Assembly (NCBI GenBank): GCA_905221615.1
Contig: CAJNDT010006130.1
Span: forward strand, 294,501 to 358,500
Direction of reading: 5' to 3'
Source: Symbiodinium sp. CCMP2592
Lineage: Eukaryota; Sar; Dinophyceae; Suessiales; Symbiodiniaceae
DNA: 64,000 bases
Notes under the pieces: model-generated
Database searches by the model: none
What the model was told of the DNA's origin: nothing
The model's input: the letters and a program-made list of their open reading frames with translations, nothing else
Made by a program: the position numbers and the translations under genes
Shown: positions 19,006-29,985 of the stretch, one piece after another
Numbering within the stretch: position 1 is the first letter of the stretch
Layout: every line of letters starts with the position of its first letter

Positions 19006-19101
19006 GCTGATAAAGTCGTCCAGGAGCGCTACGAGAGGCTGGTGCTTGGCCTCCGCGCCCTCGAAGCAGCGAAGCTCCAGGAGCAACGGTGGCTGAAGGG
19101 G
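19006..19101 (+). CDS. exon candidate, coiled-coil-like
   Basis: Reads ADKVVQERYERLVLGLRALE then AAKLQEQRWLK; acceptor CCGTGGAG/GCT and donor GTGGGT. It follows directly on family A sequence. Confidence 0.5.
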
Positions 19102-19373
19102 GTGGGTGACTATTGTTGTTGTTCTTCTCCTTACGATTATCAATTATCACTATGATTCTCTCTATCAGTATTACTAGAAGTTCTAATTTCTGATCTTATT
19201 TTCAAGAATTTTACATCATCATCGTCACCTTAAGCCGACGTGACGGTGAGGATGGCCATCCTGAGGCTGGCGACAATGATGCCCACGCCGACTAGCTTTT
19301 AGGGGATTCGGTTTAGGATTTAGGGTTTGTGGATTAAGGTTTTGAGATGAGGGTTTAGGGTTTCGGGTGCAAG

Positions 19374-19417
19374 CAGATTCTGGCGGTGCTGTCGATGCTC
19401 GACTGCTGCCCAATTTC
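19374..19417 (+). CDS. short exon candidate
   Basis: Reads QILAVLSMLDCCPIS between GTGCAAG and GTTCCC. The preceding 100 bases are TTTAGGG-like repeat. Confidence 0.35.
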
Positions 19418-19664
19418 GTTCCCGTTAGTTCGGGCTTTGCGCACCGAGCGGGCGGCAAGGGAAACTAGGTGTGTGCCCGCCCTTGGAATTTTGGAAGAGT
19501 GTCATGTGCCGTTGCCACGGAACCAAACTCTCCAAAATGCACCTGGATTGGTGCTCCATGCGACTTCAAGTCCCAGCAATCCTAGCGGTTTTCAACTACT
19601 ATCAGTTACTATCATTTACAGTACTACAATTATTGTCATCATATGCTGCGGTTATGTCGGCAAA

Positions 19665-19748
19665 ATCCAGAGCCCTCAAGGAGTCGCCTCTCTACCAGCC
19701 ACCTGACGGCAGCACCTTTGGTGGGGCGTGTTGGGCGGTTGCAAACCG
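19665..19748 (+). CDS. exon candidate
   Basis: Reads SRALKESPLYQPPDGSTFGG then ACWAVAN, with a CCCTAAA array right after. Splice ends uncertain. Confidence 0.4.
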
Positions 19749-19749
19749 A

Positions 19750-19845
19750 CACCCCAAACCCCTAAACCCCTAAACCCTGAACCCTAAACCCAAATCCCTA
19801 AACCCCTAAACCCTAAACCCCTAAACCCCTAAACCCCAAGCTCAA
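19750..19845. repeat. CCCTAAA telomere-like array
   Basis: About twelve units of CCCTAAA or CCCCTAAA with little divergence. Confidence 0.9.
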
Positions 19846-20564
19846 AGAGTGATCTGACGTGTTACGAGAGCCGAAATTACATAGCGTTCAGAGCTGTGCC
19901 TTCTATGGAACAGAGTGGTGTTGCTCAAGAGCTACTCTCTTCTTCCTTCTCGTCAAAACAAAAGCGACTTGGCGGGGCTGCAGCCTGGCTGAGGATAGGC
20001 CAGGGTAAGCCAGAGCGGTCCTTATCCTAGACATTCGACGCCCAAGCTTACACCCTACACGTCCCCAATCCTAAACCCTAAACACGGCAGACCAGTGTCG
20101 ACTTGCGGCCTCGAGAAGGTCTAGCAAAGCCCCAAAAGAAAACCAAGAAAACCAGAGAGCCCACAACCAACAGGCCCAGAGTGTTTGGACCCTCCAGCTC
20201 CAAACCGGCATCTTCAAGGCACCTTTTGAAAGAGGTGGTTTCGGAGCCGTGCCACATGCTCATTGCCCTCCGCCTAGAGGAGGCCGGCTTACCAAGCGCG
20301 TCCCGAACCGCCAACTTTCCCTATTAAAGGAGCCCTAAGATTTCAAAGGAGCCCGGAAAAGGTTCTTAAGGCTTCCAAAAGAGGTTCCGGGTCCCATCCG
20401 TGGGCTTTCTCCAGGGCTTGATTTTGCAGGTGCACGTGCTCATCCGAAATAGCGCAACCCCTTGCCAGGGTTCCGATGGGCGGCTGAGGTTCAAAAGCCT
20501 CGGGCCTAGGAAAGCATCGGAAGCAATTACTTGCAACAGCAAGCGCCTGAACGCGACACAACAA

Positions 20565-20701
20565 CAACTACTACTGCTACTTGACTTCCGACTGCTACTA
20601 TTATTGTTATTGTTATTATTATTACTACTACTCCTGCTTCTGCTGCTACTACTTCTACTCCTACCACCAGGTTACCACCACCTACCTATGCTACTCCTGC
20701 A

Positions 20702-20737
<36 letters not shown>

Positions 20738-20750
20738 ACTGCTTCGATCG
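20565..20750. repeat. CTA/TTA/CTG triplet repeat region
   Basis: Runs of ACTACTACT, TTATTATTG and, at 20700-20736, CTG repeats. They give false poly-Leu, poly-Tyr and poly-Ser frames. Confidence 0.9.
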
Positions 20751-21364
20751 AACATCGTTCGCCATTCCGCTGTGGTGTGAGTCCAGGCCACGGGAAACAG
20801 TCCCGAGGTCACCGCTTCGAGTCGAAAGATTCTCGGAGAGAATTGGACTTCTGGGGCTGTAACTATCCGCAAGCTAAAGAGCTAGGTTCCCCAGTCGTGA
20901 CTTTTTGCCCTTTTCTTCTTTTTGGGGAGTACCCTTTACTACTAAGCCTAAAAGCCTTCTGAACCCGACCCAAATTCGGACTCCTACGCTCTACGCACGG
21001 CTTTTACAGCGCAGTGTAAGGCCTTGTCAGCATGTCGGCAACTAGAAGTGGGAAGCCCGGTGGTACTGCTCTTCTGGGTCAGGTTCCTTCGTCCCCAACC
21101 CCCCCGAACCTCGCATGGCTATCGGGCTACCTAAAGAGCGGTGCCAAACTCTACTCCTCGAGATGCTGGGTAGGTCAGACTGGGGGATTGGTCTGTTGGC
21201 TTTCGAAGTACACCACCAAGAGGTTTGGGTCATTGACTGCAGGGTTGTGGCGTTCCAAAGGGGCGATCTTTCAATTTCTTAAAGCTACGGACCAAAATGG
21301 CCAAGTAAGCTGGTACTGTGGTAGCACAACGGGGGCCTAAAACCCTATACAAAGCTAAGGCAGA

Positions 21365-21430
21365 GTTTAGAGAAGCTCATCGCAGTCGAGGGAGCTGCCA
21401 AAGTGGAGTCTCTCTCGAGGCCTCGACGTC
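21365..21430 (+). CDS. exon candidate
   Basis: Reads SLEKLIAVEGAAKVESLSRP. Boundaries not clear; charged helical segment. Confidence 0.3.
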
Positions 21431-21824
21431 TCCCTACAAAGAGTGCGTTTACATGTTTCGGTTTTAAAATATTGTTGGTTAGTGCCAGTATGTTTCTAGA
21501 TTTATTTTATCTTCTTGCATCTGGCGGTTTAGGGTAGGATGTAGGAGTTCAGGAGTCAGTGGCGCAGGGTTCAAGGTCAGGGTTCTGGGGGTAGTACAAA
21601 TCCTGCACCCCAGGTGTCGAATCTTGTACTTTAGGTTGAATGTGAGCAATCTAAAGGGGCGACCTCGTGAGATCACTTTAGTGTTTTGGGTTTTGAGTGG
21701 CTGGCTCTATCTTAGACACTGTTATTTGGCTTCGGTTTGGGATTTAAGCGCTGCGGTATTCACCGCAGGCGCTTGCTCGGCGGTTGTTGTTGCGGCCGTG
21801 GTGACGATGTTGACGATGGTGCTG

Positions 21825-21880
21825 CTGGTGGCGGCGGTGGTGGTGGTGGTGGTGGTGGTGGTGGTGGCGCTGGTGGTGCT
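21825..21880. repeat. GGT/GGC triplet repeat
   Basis: Tandem GGTGGT units with GGC and GCT interruptions. Confidence 0.85.
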
Positions 21881-22568
21881 GGTCGGACATCATATTCATG
21901 GTCGTGGTCATCATGATTAGTTTGGTGGGAACCGGTAGAATCCGCGAAGTGAGTCTTCTACTTGAAGCTCAGCTCCGGGCTAGTGCATCAACCGAAGTTA
22001 CAGCAAGTTTTACTCCGTGTTTAACGGTGTGGCATGCAGCTCTTCTCACATATTCCTCCTTTTGTTGAAGTTCACCAAAGAGGCTGGCAGCCGTCTTGGT
22101 GCACAAGAAGGAGGCGAAAGATGCCAAGGCGCCCTGATGCATTTCCGCTCTGGGTGTTGATGCATTTCCGTTCTGGGTGTCTACGGCTCCGGCTCGTCTG
22201 TCGTGCGACATTGACTTCCATGGGATTTAACAGCAAGGGTCCGCAGACATCAACATGCACATCCTTCACGTAGATGCTACACAACAGACATCCAGCCTTG
22301 TGAGTTCATGCTGTTGCATCAAAAAAAAGGTATAGTAGTTCCCGATGACACGGGTAGCCCCAGATCCTGATTCTGAAACTTGAAGTTAAAAGCGGGACCC
22401 GGTCATCCTCGCTTCAGATGCGGCTTCGACTTCAATGCTCCTTTCTTCGTGCCCGTCCCTAACATGCGACTCATCATCATGCGGGTGAATCACTCTGTTT
22501 TACTGTAGATTGGTGAAACGATTGCGCCGCCTGTAGGTAGGAGCACCCTCATGCACTTTCTTTTTTAG

Positions 22569-22882
22569 TCCCAGTCGTCCTTCAAGCCCAAACCGCGAAA
22601 ACTGAAGAACTCTGCAGCAACATGCCCCGAGCTGTAAGTCCGAACTCCCAGCCTGCACCACAGGAGCACAAAGAGGCTAAGGCAGGCCTGCTTCTCTTGT
22701 GGGGGTCAGACCTTGATCCTATGAGCCAGCGTACGGCTGACCTGATCTGTTTTGTTGGAAGTTCCGATTTTCGTGTCTGGGGTTTGGGGTTTTTGTAGCT
22801 CCATCCCGGACCCTACAATCTATGGTTCACGATTAGAACGTTGATCGCGGGCCGCAAGATTTTGGAAGATGTCTACCTACAG
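22569..22882 (+). CDS. two exons joined in frame (22569-22633, 22799-22882)
   Basis: Exon one follows a T-rich tract and TTTAG and ends at GTAAGT; exon two follows TTTTGTAG and ends CTACAG/GTAACG. In the matching phase they read VVLQAQTAKTEELCSNMPRA, then LHPGPYNLWFTIRTLIAGRK and ILEDVYLQ. These are the most canonical splice sites in the window. Product unknown. Confidence 0.6.
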
Positions 22883-23350
22883 GTAACGCAACTATGATTG
22901 TCAGTGTAGCTGCTGTTGCTGTGCTCGTTCTTCTTAGTCTTAGCTACGACGTGGACCGTTGGTGTTGCTTCGAGCTTTCCATCCCCGATTCGTACTGTTC
23001 TCCCGACTACAGTATAGTATAGCTGAATAACGGGTGTTGCTTATGTTAACGGGTGCCGTCACTACCATGTTGAAGGGTGGTCGGAGTACTGTCACACGAC
23101 AACTGCTAGTATGTGCTAGTTTACAGGATGACGAAGGGTACAGCTGCTGCAGTACACTGCAAGGGGTGCCTGCGATACCATCCTGCGGTACCATGTCTTG
23201 TGCTGCTATGCTTGTTTCTGTTCGCGAGTTGCTTCTCTTCGGCCTACTCCGTTATTGTGATCAGAATGCTTACCTTTGGCCTTTCCCTCGCTGCTGCCGC
23301 GGTTGGGTCCACGACTGCTAATCTACAGTTGCCTTCACACGAAAGGTTAG

Positions 23351-23635
23351 CAGATGACGACCACCTGCAGTCCAGCGGCTCCATGTATGGACTTCGTGAA
23401 ACCAGCTTCACCTTCATCTTGTTTGGGGGTTCCCGAAAATAGGGGACCCTCATATAGTACCCTAAATAATGGCATCCTTATTATGAGGCCCCCCAAAATA
23501 AGGCACCCCTAACTTTCGGAAACTCCCTTACAGTATTTCGGCAAGAAGCAGTTTCATAGATCTGACCTGGACGATGCAGGAGAAGTCGGGCAAGTCTAAG
23601 AAGAGCCAAGGAGAAGTCTTTCAGGGACTTCTGAG
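23351..23635 (+). CDS. two exons joined over a family A element (23351-23420, 23534-23635)
   Basis: Exon one (DDDHLQSSGSMYGLRETSFT) ends at GTTTGGGG, the left end of a family A element; exon two starts after TTACAG, just past the right end, and reads SARSSFIDLTWTMQEKSGKS in a compatible phase. The intron is 113 bases and is essentially the element. Confidence 0.45.
23424..23527. mobile_element. family A element forming an intron
   Basis: Arms TGGGGGTTCCCGAAAATAGG and CTTTCGGAAACTCCCT; core CATCCTTATTATGAGGCC. It is bounded by a GT three bases outside the left arm and an AG six bases outside the right arm. Confidence 0.7.
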
Positions 23636-23639
23636 GTTC

Positions 23640-23690
23640 TTACCCTAAACTGGCCCTAAACCCCAAACCCTAAACCCTAAATAGCCCAAA
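23640..23690. repeat. CCCTAAA telomere-like array
   Basis: Several degenerate units just after the exon ending at 23635. Confidence 0.75.
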
Positions 23691-23796
23691 GCTTTAGAGG
23701 CAAGAGCCTAGCCTTTTCTCAATCTGCCTGGTCGGTTAGTCTCGCCTCGACACCGCCGAGGAGCTCGTTGTCCCAAAACGCCGGGTTTAGGGGCCG

Positions 23797-23875
23797 TTCT
23801 CCGAAGTATTACCCTATGATAGTACCCTAAATAGTAGGATCCTTATTATAAGGACCCCAAAATGAGGTACCCCTT
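23797..23875. mobile_element. family A element, worn right arm
   Basis: Contains the full core (AGTACCCTAAATAGTAGGAT, CCTTATTATAAGGACCCC) but the arms are shortened. Confidence 0.6.
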
Positions 23876-24335
23876 TCCAGTATTTAGTCTTCCGTTTGCA
23901 GTCTATGAAGGCGAGCTTCTTCTGTTACCTCCAACCTGCTCCTCCGCCCCATGTGAGAACTGAACCCCACGCCCCAAGATAGTAGCCCAGAATCCGGCGA
24001 AGTCCACTACAACCTGGCCGCTAGTTTTTTAAATGCGATGCCGCGTAGACACGCATGTGACGCATGTGGTTGGGATGTACAACTTCAGACAGCAGTCACA
24101 ATCAATCAGGAAGGAAGAGCTATCGTAACCAGAATGAGATCCCAAGAGCTGTAACGGATGGAGGAGGTGCATGGAGGGGTAGTTGATGGGAGACTAGGAT
24201 TCTTCCATGTCACTAGGCCCCCGACTCCCCACTCCCAACCCGGTGTCCACAAAATCCCACGCATCACGAAAAGTGGTTGTGTTTTCAACGCCGGGGCGGC
24301 CGGTTGCTCTCGTCGTGGTATTTAAAATGCAGTAG

Positions 24336-24405
24336 GTGAAGTGCATGATGATGATGGTGATGATGATTATGATTATGATGATGATGATGATGATGATGAT
24401 GTTGG
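24336..24405. repeat. GAT triplet repeat
   Basis: Tandem ATGATG units with a few GGT and T interruptions. Confidence 0.9.
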
Positions 24406-24632
24406 TCTGCTTATTGCCGTCGTTGTGGTTGCTGCCGCTGCAACGCTGCGTGGTAGCTGTTAATTTTGCTTGTCTTGGTGTTGCTACTAGTATGGTTCGC
24501 TCAAGGATTATGTTTGTGGTGGTATGAGTCATTCGATCGTTGCTACTCCTTTTGGTAGTTGTAGTCAGTAGTCGTCGTCGGGGTGATAGTGGTGGTGTTG
24601 TTGTTGTCGTTGGCGTCGTCGTCCTTTTTCAG

Positions 24633-24714
24633 GACATGCCGCAGATGAGGAAGAGCCGGCAGTCACGGATGTCTCGGAGCTGTATCACGCCGCTGTGGGA
24701 GACTCAGATTTCAG
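24633..24714 (+). CDS. exon candidate, acidic
   Basis: Follows CCTTTTTCAG and ends TTTCAG/GTTGAG. One frame reads HAADEEEPAVTDVSELYHAA then VGDSDF. Good sites, unknown product. Confidence 0.55.
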
Positions 24715-24925
24715 GTTGAGGACATGTGTCTCAAGGCGTTAAGGCTTCAAGGCCTTGATTGAATGGGTTTCGGGGTCTAGGGCTGCAAGGGATGAGTTGA
24801 ATGAGGGCTGAGCTGGAGGGTGCAGAGTTTCGCCTCGCCATTCCCGGATACGCTTTGGACAGGCGGACGACAGCCATATCTTCTGCCGCAAGGTGGACAA
24901 GAAGAAGGAGAAGGCTCAGCGGGTA

Positions 24926-25020
24926 TAGGGATCTATTGTAAGTAATATGGTTTCCTTATTTTTGGTAACTTACATACATTCAATCCCTTAAAAAGAATCT
25001 TAACAAGAACAAAAAAACCA
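24926..25020. mobile_element. family B element, left arm lost
   Basis: Carries TATAGGGATCTATTGTAAGT, the core TTTCCTTATTTTTGGTAACT and a partial right end (AACAAGAAC). A charged coding-like stretch (HIFCRKVDKKKEKAQ) ends directly before it. Confidence 0.5.
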
Positions 25021-25334
25021 CGGCCTGGTCATCTGTGTGACCCTGTGAAAGCAGCCAGCTTTGCGGCTAAACGGCGAAGGACAAAGCGACCGCTTTCCAA
25101 GCGCCGCAGAGTGTGGCAAAAACCTTCACGTCACCTAACATAAAACCTTTTCCGAGACCAGTGATCTACAGATGAGAGCGCGAACTGGCACTCGGTTGAC
25201 CCTAAACCCTAAACCCTAAACCGGGCAACGCAAGCCTCATGGCCTACTGTGAAGCACTGTCCGGTTCGTCGCAAACCTTACTGTAAAAACCGGCGGAAAG
25301 CGTACAGCCAAGATCAAGTGACAGCCGTTTGCAG

Positions 25335-25421
25335 GCTGCAGCCCAAGAGCAGCGGGCCGCGCTGAAGGTCCAGCTCAAGGAGCTCGTGAACTCCACGGCT
25401 TTTCTGTCCAGTGGCGTTTAA
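25335..25421 (+). CDS. exon candidate, possibly terminal
   Basis: Reads AAAQEQRAALKVQLKELVNS after TTTGCAG and runs to a TAA at 25419-25421; an earlier donor (GTGGCG) is also possible. Confidence 0.5.
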   Translation, partial: AAAQEQRAALKVQLKELVNSTAFLSSGV

Positions 25422-25752
25422 CCCATTCTTTTAAATTCTGGATACGATTATGTATCTTTCATCCCAAGACACGGGCTAGACTTTCAAATCTTGGTAAGGT
25501 CATAATGATGACCGTCAGTACTCTTGACTACCTTGAAAGCTGTGACCATTGCTGTGGCTACTGCCACTGCCATGTACCATTGATGCTCTTGCTATCATTG
25601 TTTGGTTGTAGCTATAATTGCTATGACGACGACTACCACTACGACTACCACGGCTGCTACGACCGCTCATACGTACTCAGTGTTCTTACTATGGTCATGA
25701 CTTTTTCACCTTTGACGACTTTTCTATTTCGCTCTTGCTGGTCGTCTCGCAG

Positions 25753-25797
25753 GAGCTCCTACCGACAGTCGGGGCCTCGAAACGGATGAGATTTCAG
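25753..25797 (+). CDS. small exon candidate
   Basis: 45 bases, ELLPTVGASKRMRFQ, between TCTCGCAG and GTTCTC, phase 0 at both ends. Confidence 0.45.
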
Positions 25798-25913
25798 GTT
25801 CTCAGCTGTGTGGCCATGAATTCTGCTTTAGAACATATAGTAATCGTCATGATCATGATCGCAATGATACTGGAAATAGGCATAATTTCTGTAACCATTG
25901 TAGTAAGGTCATA

Positions 25914-26017
25914 TGGGTGGTTGTCAAAATTATGGCCCCTAATTGGGTACCCTAAATATTAGGTGCCGTACTATAATAGGGACCCAAAAAGGGACCCTAA
26001 TTTTTGACAACCACCCA
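25914..26017. mobile_element. family C element
   Basis: Arms TGGGTGGTTGTCAAAATTA and its inverted copy at the right end, nearly perfect over 20 bases; core GGTGCCGTACTATAATAGGG. TA flanks it on both sides. Confidence 0.85.
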
Positions 26018-26102
26018 TATCATCTGGGCCTCAGTGGCATTTGGGGCATCCTTGAGGTCACGTAGTGGCCAGCATCTTTGCAGTTGCATCGAAGGCGTTC
26101 TT

Positions 26103-26256
26103 CTGGGTTCTTGCCAAGGAGCTTGGTTTAAGTTGCCATCATAGGGATCTATAGTGAATAATGACTAAAATACCTATAGTGCATAATAACTAAAATACCT
26201 ATAGTGAATAATATTAAAAATGGTAACTTGAGCTACAGTCCTCAACAAGAACCCAG
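26103..26256. mobile_element. family B element with internal duplication
   Basis: Arms CTGGGTTCTTG and CAAGAACCCAG. The core unit (CTATAGTGAATAATGACTAA) is present about three times in tandem, making this copy longer than its relatives. Confidence 0.8.
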
Positions 26257-27439
26257 TCTGGTCTGGTTCCGGGACCGAAGCCTTACGCCCTAAACCCGGC
26301 TCTCTTCACTACTGGGGGGACTCTCGAAACTGACGTGCCAAACAAGCACCCAAACATCAGCTTTTGGGTGGGATGTCCTTATGCTATGGCTTTCTTGGAG
26401 AGGGGTTGTGGGGTATCCCACCCTAATGGTTGCTGTTGAGGTGAGTTTTTTCGGTCCCGTCGTTTTCAAGAAGCCGAAGTATTTCGATAGACATCGCGTT
26501 AGTTGACTTGACTCGCGATTTCGTGATTATCTGTCAGCTGTCTGGACCGATTGCTGCATTCCGAAGCCGTAAAGCCTGTAGTGGGGTTTCAGGTCTTCGT
26601 TTCCTTTCCCAGGGAGCAGTCATGCAGTACCCAACTAAAGCCCCTGAGCTACCGAGATCTGCTTGCATGGCACATCAACAAGGCCGCAAGTTAGAAAAAG
26701 GCAAAGAAGCAGGCTTGTCAGCACAATTCTGACTAGAACGACTCGTTTCAAGAGATTTGCAGGGAAGCCACGACTCGATGTTACTACCTCCTCCCATCAC
26801 CCTAAACCCCTAAACCCCTGAGGCGACAAAAAGACTAAATAAACCCCGAAACCCCAAAACCCTATACTTCATCAGGATGCGCTGGTCATCTGCCACACGG
26901 GGCTTCAAATGGCTTTGAACGCGGAAGGACGGGGCTTTCCAAAGACAGCCGCAGCTGCACGGTTTTTTCATAAGACTATACTACCACGAAAATTCATATA
27001 AGTTTTTGTATTCATAAGTATTGGCACGAGTACCAGTATTGATAGCTCTTAGCATTTCGGTCTGGCTTCTTTTAAGCTCCCACTGTTTGTTGGAAGAGTT
27101 CGTGTAAAGGTTCAGGTGTCCAACCCATTTTGATGTTCCGTGGACCTCTTCTTGTGTGACTCCGTGCACTTTTCCGCTCTAGATCACTTTGCAAGAGCTC
27201 TCTCAGAGATTGTGTAGAGCCGAAAGCCTGAACCCTACATTCTGGGATGCGTGAGGCGGGAAATTGAAATGCTCGAGATCCGATCATCCCCAACTCGCAA
27301 ATGGTAATTCTAAGGCAGTTCCTTGCAGCCAAACCCATGAAACCTAGGCCACAGGCCCTCTTGCCTCACACGCCACTAAAACTAACACCTCCTTCTAGCC
27401 ATAAAGCCTTCAAGCAGGATCTACCGGCAAGGCTCATTT

Positions 27440-27739
27440 TTGAAGCCTGGGAACCCTTCTTTGAACTCCAAAAGGATAAAACCTTCCCCAAATCCCTTCT
27501 CCACTTCTTCTGGCCCCCTATATATGGGTAGTTGTCAAAATTATGGTCCCTTCTTGGGTACCCTAAATATTACGTGCCGTATGATATCAGGGACCCAAAA
27601 AGGGACCCTAATTTTGACAACCACCCATATAGAGTCCTGGAAGCCAGGCATCTCATGCCTGGTGCTCCCTCATGAACTTTGGGCCTTACGCCTTGCAGCC
27701 GGCTGCCTGCAGAATGAGGAGGCGGACTGTGACGAGTGA
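27440..27739 (+). CDS. coding region split by (or reading through) a family C element
   Basis: The frame before the element (SKRIKPSPNPFSTSSGPLYM) and the frame after it (SWKPGISCLVLPHELWALRL, ending QNEEADCDE and TGA) join in phase if 27528-27632 is removed as a GT-AG intron. The unspliced frame is also open, so the element could be translated. The C-terminal part is the more convincing. Confidence 0.4.
   Translation: MKPGNPSLNSKRIKPSPNPFSTSSGPLYMGSCQNYGPFLGTLNITCRMISGTQKGTLILTTTHIESWKPGISCLVLPHELWALRLAAGCLQNEEADCDE
27525..27627. mobile_element. family C element forming an intron
   Basis: Arms TGGGTAGTTGTCAAAATTAT and AATTTTGACAACCACCCA, flanked by TATA on both sides. A GT at 27528 and an AG at 27631-27632 make it a 105-base intron. 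Confidence 0.8.
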
Positions 27740-28023
27740 CGACTCCTTCGGAGAGCCTTCTTTGCCTTCAGATCTGAGCGATAGAGCACAAGATAGCCAG
27801 AGGAATGTATCAGAAGCAGCTGTACTGCGATCATCTTATTTACATTGGCATCCTACCAACAGGTGACATGGTGACAGTCAAAAGTGTCAGCGCCTACCAA
27901 GCTTCATTGAATGTCGCGGAAAGAGATGATACAGCCGGTCATCATGAGAACACATGTGGACACTCTATCATGGGTGACTTCACGATGTCAACCCAGAAGC
28001 ACCCTATACCCTTCCACACCAAG

Positions 28024-28315
28024 CTCGATGGGAAGAAGTGCGCCAGGCCAAAGAACAGTGCCTGCAGCTCTGTGACCTCTGCGACAAGGAGAAAGGCCCC
28101 CGATCAAGGGAACTGAGGAGGGCGGGGTGTCAAATGGGCAAACATTCGGAGGCAAGCCAAGCGAAGCATCGGAGCTTTCGCAAAGTTGGGGGTTTCCGAA
28201 AATATGGAACCCTAATACAGTAGCCCAAATAGTAGGATCCTTATTATGAGGCCCCCAACAGGTGCAGGACATGTGCAGTAAGGGCATGTCCAGCCGCACT
28301 TCGTCAGTTCTGTGA
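28024..28315 (+). CDS. terminal exons joined over a shortened family A element (28024-28184, 28262-28315)
   Basis: Exon one reads EEVRQAKEQCLQLCDLCDKE and a Lys/Arg-rich tail to SFRK, ending in phase 0 at GTTGGGGG. Exon two starts after CCCAACAG and reads VQDMCSKGMSSRTSSVL and TGA. The Cys pairs suggest a small metal-binding region, but no family is recognised. Confidence 0.55.
28185..28261. mobile_element. family A derivative that is exactly one intron
   Basis: 77 bases starting GTTGGGGGTTTCCGAAAATA and ending GGCCCCCAACAG. The terminal GTTGGGGG/CCCCCAAC pair are inverted, the core (AGTAGGATCCTTATTATGAG) is that of family A, and GT and AG are the first and last bases. Confidence 0.75.
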
Positions 28316-28379
28316 GCGTGGCCTTACCTTAGTTGCACCCATGGCCCCCAAAAGCCCTCACCCGATTCCGAAGAGAGCC

Positions 28380-28460
28380 AGAGCCTTAAACCCTAAACTC
28401 CTAAGCTCTGAACCCCTAAACCCCTAAACCCCTAAACCCTAGACCTTTAGACCCCAAACC
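28380..28460. repeat. CCCTAAA telomere-like array
   Basis: About nine degenerate units. Confidence 0.85.
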
Positions 28461-28529
28461 CCTGGGGAGACGGCAAGTCGAACGGAGAGAACTTCTGCTG
28501 CGGACGAAAACTGCCTGCAAGTAAAGGGT

Positions 28530-28620
28530 AATTATAGTAATAATAACAATAATAATAATAGTAATAATAATAATAATAATAATAATAGTAGGAATGGTAA
28601 TAATTCAATAGCAATAATAG
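28530..28620. repeat. AAT triplet repeat
   Basis: Tandem AATAATAAT with a few AGT interruptions. Confidence 0.9.
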
Positions 28621-28727
28621 CCCGGGGGATTGAAATCGAACCAGGTCTCGGGGCCTAAACGCCACAGAGGGCATGAAGGGATCTAGTAGTATCATGCATA
28701 TGCCGTCAAAAACAGACAACCTACAGG

Positions 28728-28838
28728 GAACTCCAGAAAGTTGGAATATGGATTAATGGCAGGATCCCCTATAATTTACCTTAAAGGGGTTACGACAATG
28801 ATATTCCAACTTTCTGGCTTCTACTGTAAACCCCGAGC
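28728..28838. mobile_element. family E element
   Basis: Arms CCAGAAAGTTGGAATATGG and ATTCCAACTTTCTGG with GCTTCTACTGTAAA beyond the right arm; shared with 46848-46925, 57166-57277 and 60733-60851. Confidence 0.75.
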
Positions 28839-28873
28839 TTGAAATTCAGGCTTCACATATCTGACAGGCGAAG

Positions 28874-28984
28874 ATGCGGTCGCTCGCGAAGCAGCAGCCA
28901 CGTCGTGGCGGGATCGTTTCGTCGGTTCTTAGCAGCGTCTCGTCGCATCTGCTCAAAAAAAGGGGAGTTGAGCGTCTAGCAGGG
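28874..28984 (+). CDS. possible first exon, basic protein
   Basis: ATG at 28874 opens MRSLAKQQPRRGGIVSSVLS then SVSSHLLKKRGVERLAG, up to a GT (GTTAGG) at 28985. Basic N-terminus, organelle-targeting-like in composition; only a suggestion. Confidence 0.4.
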
Positions 28985-29049
28985 GTTAGGAGTTTTTGTC
29001 TGGGGCTTCAGGGAGTTTGCCGCTGGCATGTCAGGATCAATAGCTAACC

Positions 29050-29093
29050 GCCACCACCACCGCCACCAGCACCAGCACCAGCACCACCACCAT

Positions 29094-29132
<39 letters not shown>
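29050..29132. repeat. CAC/CAG triplet repeat
   Basis: CAC-rich then CAG-rich tandem triplets. Confidence 0.9.
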
Positions 29133-29843
29133 CAACCACAACTGCAGCCGCATTGGCATGACCATCAGTACCGGCACCAGCATCAGCATCAACACAATGA
29201 CCAAGACAACGATGGGGGCAACAACAAGATGGACCACGATGACGATATCAAAAGCATCAGCCATCTTCTACCTGTGCTTCAACTGGGCCTATAGCGAATG
29301 TCGCGAGTAGCCAACTTGTAGCGCAACAGCTGCTGGTATGGCTGCTGCGATGATGGCGACTGACTAGGGGGCGGCTCCCCACTTCGGCTTGCAGGTCGAT
29401 AGGACACGACATGACATAGCCGATTACTGACAGAATTTACATACCTCTGCAGCCTAAAACCCAAACCACTAAACCGTCAAACCCTGAACCCCTAAACCTC
29501 TGCCCCTCTAAACCCCTAAACTCCGAAACTCCTATCCCAGACCTCAACCTCTAAACCCCGAAAGCCAGTGGTGTGGGCATGCGCCACAGCCACGTAGGGC
29601 TCAAAGGAGGGAGGCTAACACAGCCGAGTCCGCCCGAGCTTTTTGCAAGGCCCGCCTTCAAGGTTTCAGGCTTCCGGCTTTACAGGGCCTATATAAATCA
29701 TAGGTTACATAGGACATAGGCTTCAGGGCTTTCGGAATTTGCGGGGCTTCATGTAGGGTTTAGAGTTTAGAGGTCGGATTTTGGGAGCAATCGCAAATTG
29801 TATGTGGCCGTCACGAACCGGCCGTAGCACACACCTTACTAGG

Positions 29844-29932
29844 ATGTACGCGGCCGCAAACGGAGTTCGGTCGCTGCGGCCAGCATTGTGGCTACTCGCT
29901 GCAATCGTTCTTGGTAGCCCTCATGTGCTCTG
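29844..29932 (+). CDS. possible first exon with signal peptide
   Basis: ATG at 29844 gives MYAAANGVRSLRPALWLLAA then IVLGSPHVLW: a short basic region, then a hydrophobic core ending in small residues, as in a signal peptide. Donors at 29914 (GTAGCC) or 29933 (GTCACC). A GT repeat follows. A Cys-rich open piece at 30478-30585 (CPKDQAMGQSPCSRYCEPED) could belong to the same secreted protein. Confidence 0.45.
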
Positions 29933-29954
29933 GTCACCATGCCATGAAAATGTG

Positions 29955-29985
29955 TATGTCTGTGTGTGTGTGTGTGTGCGCGCTG
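29955..29985. repeat. GT dinucleotide repeat
   Basis: About twelve GT units. Confidence 0.9.

Noticed and set aside
20400-20872. Poly-Leu, poly-Tyr/Cys and poly-Ser frames
   Set aside because: Triplet-repeat artefacts.
26103-26256. CRISPR-like array suggested by spaced repeats
   Set aside because: The repeats belong to a eukaryotic inverted-repeat element with a duplicated core; no constant repeat with unique spacers.
29092-29310. Ser-rich frame resembling a low-complexity protein
   Set aside because: Arises from CAG repeats; only its last part (around 29255-29340) has any coding look, and no splice sites support it.
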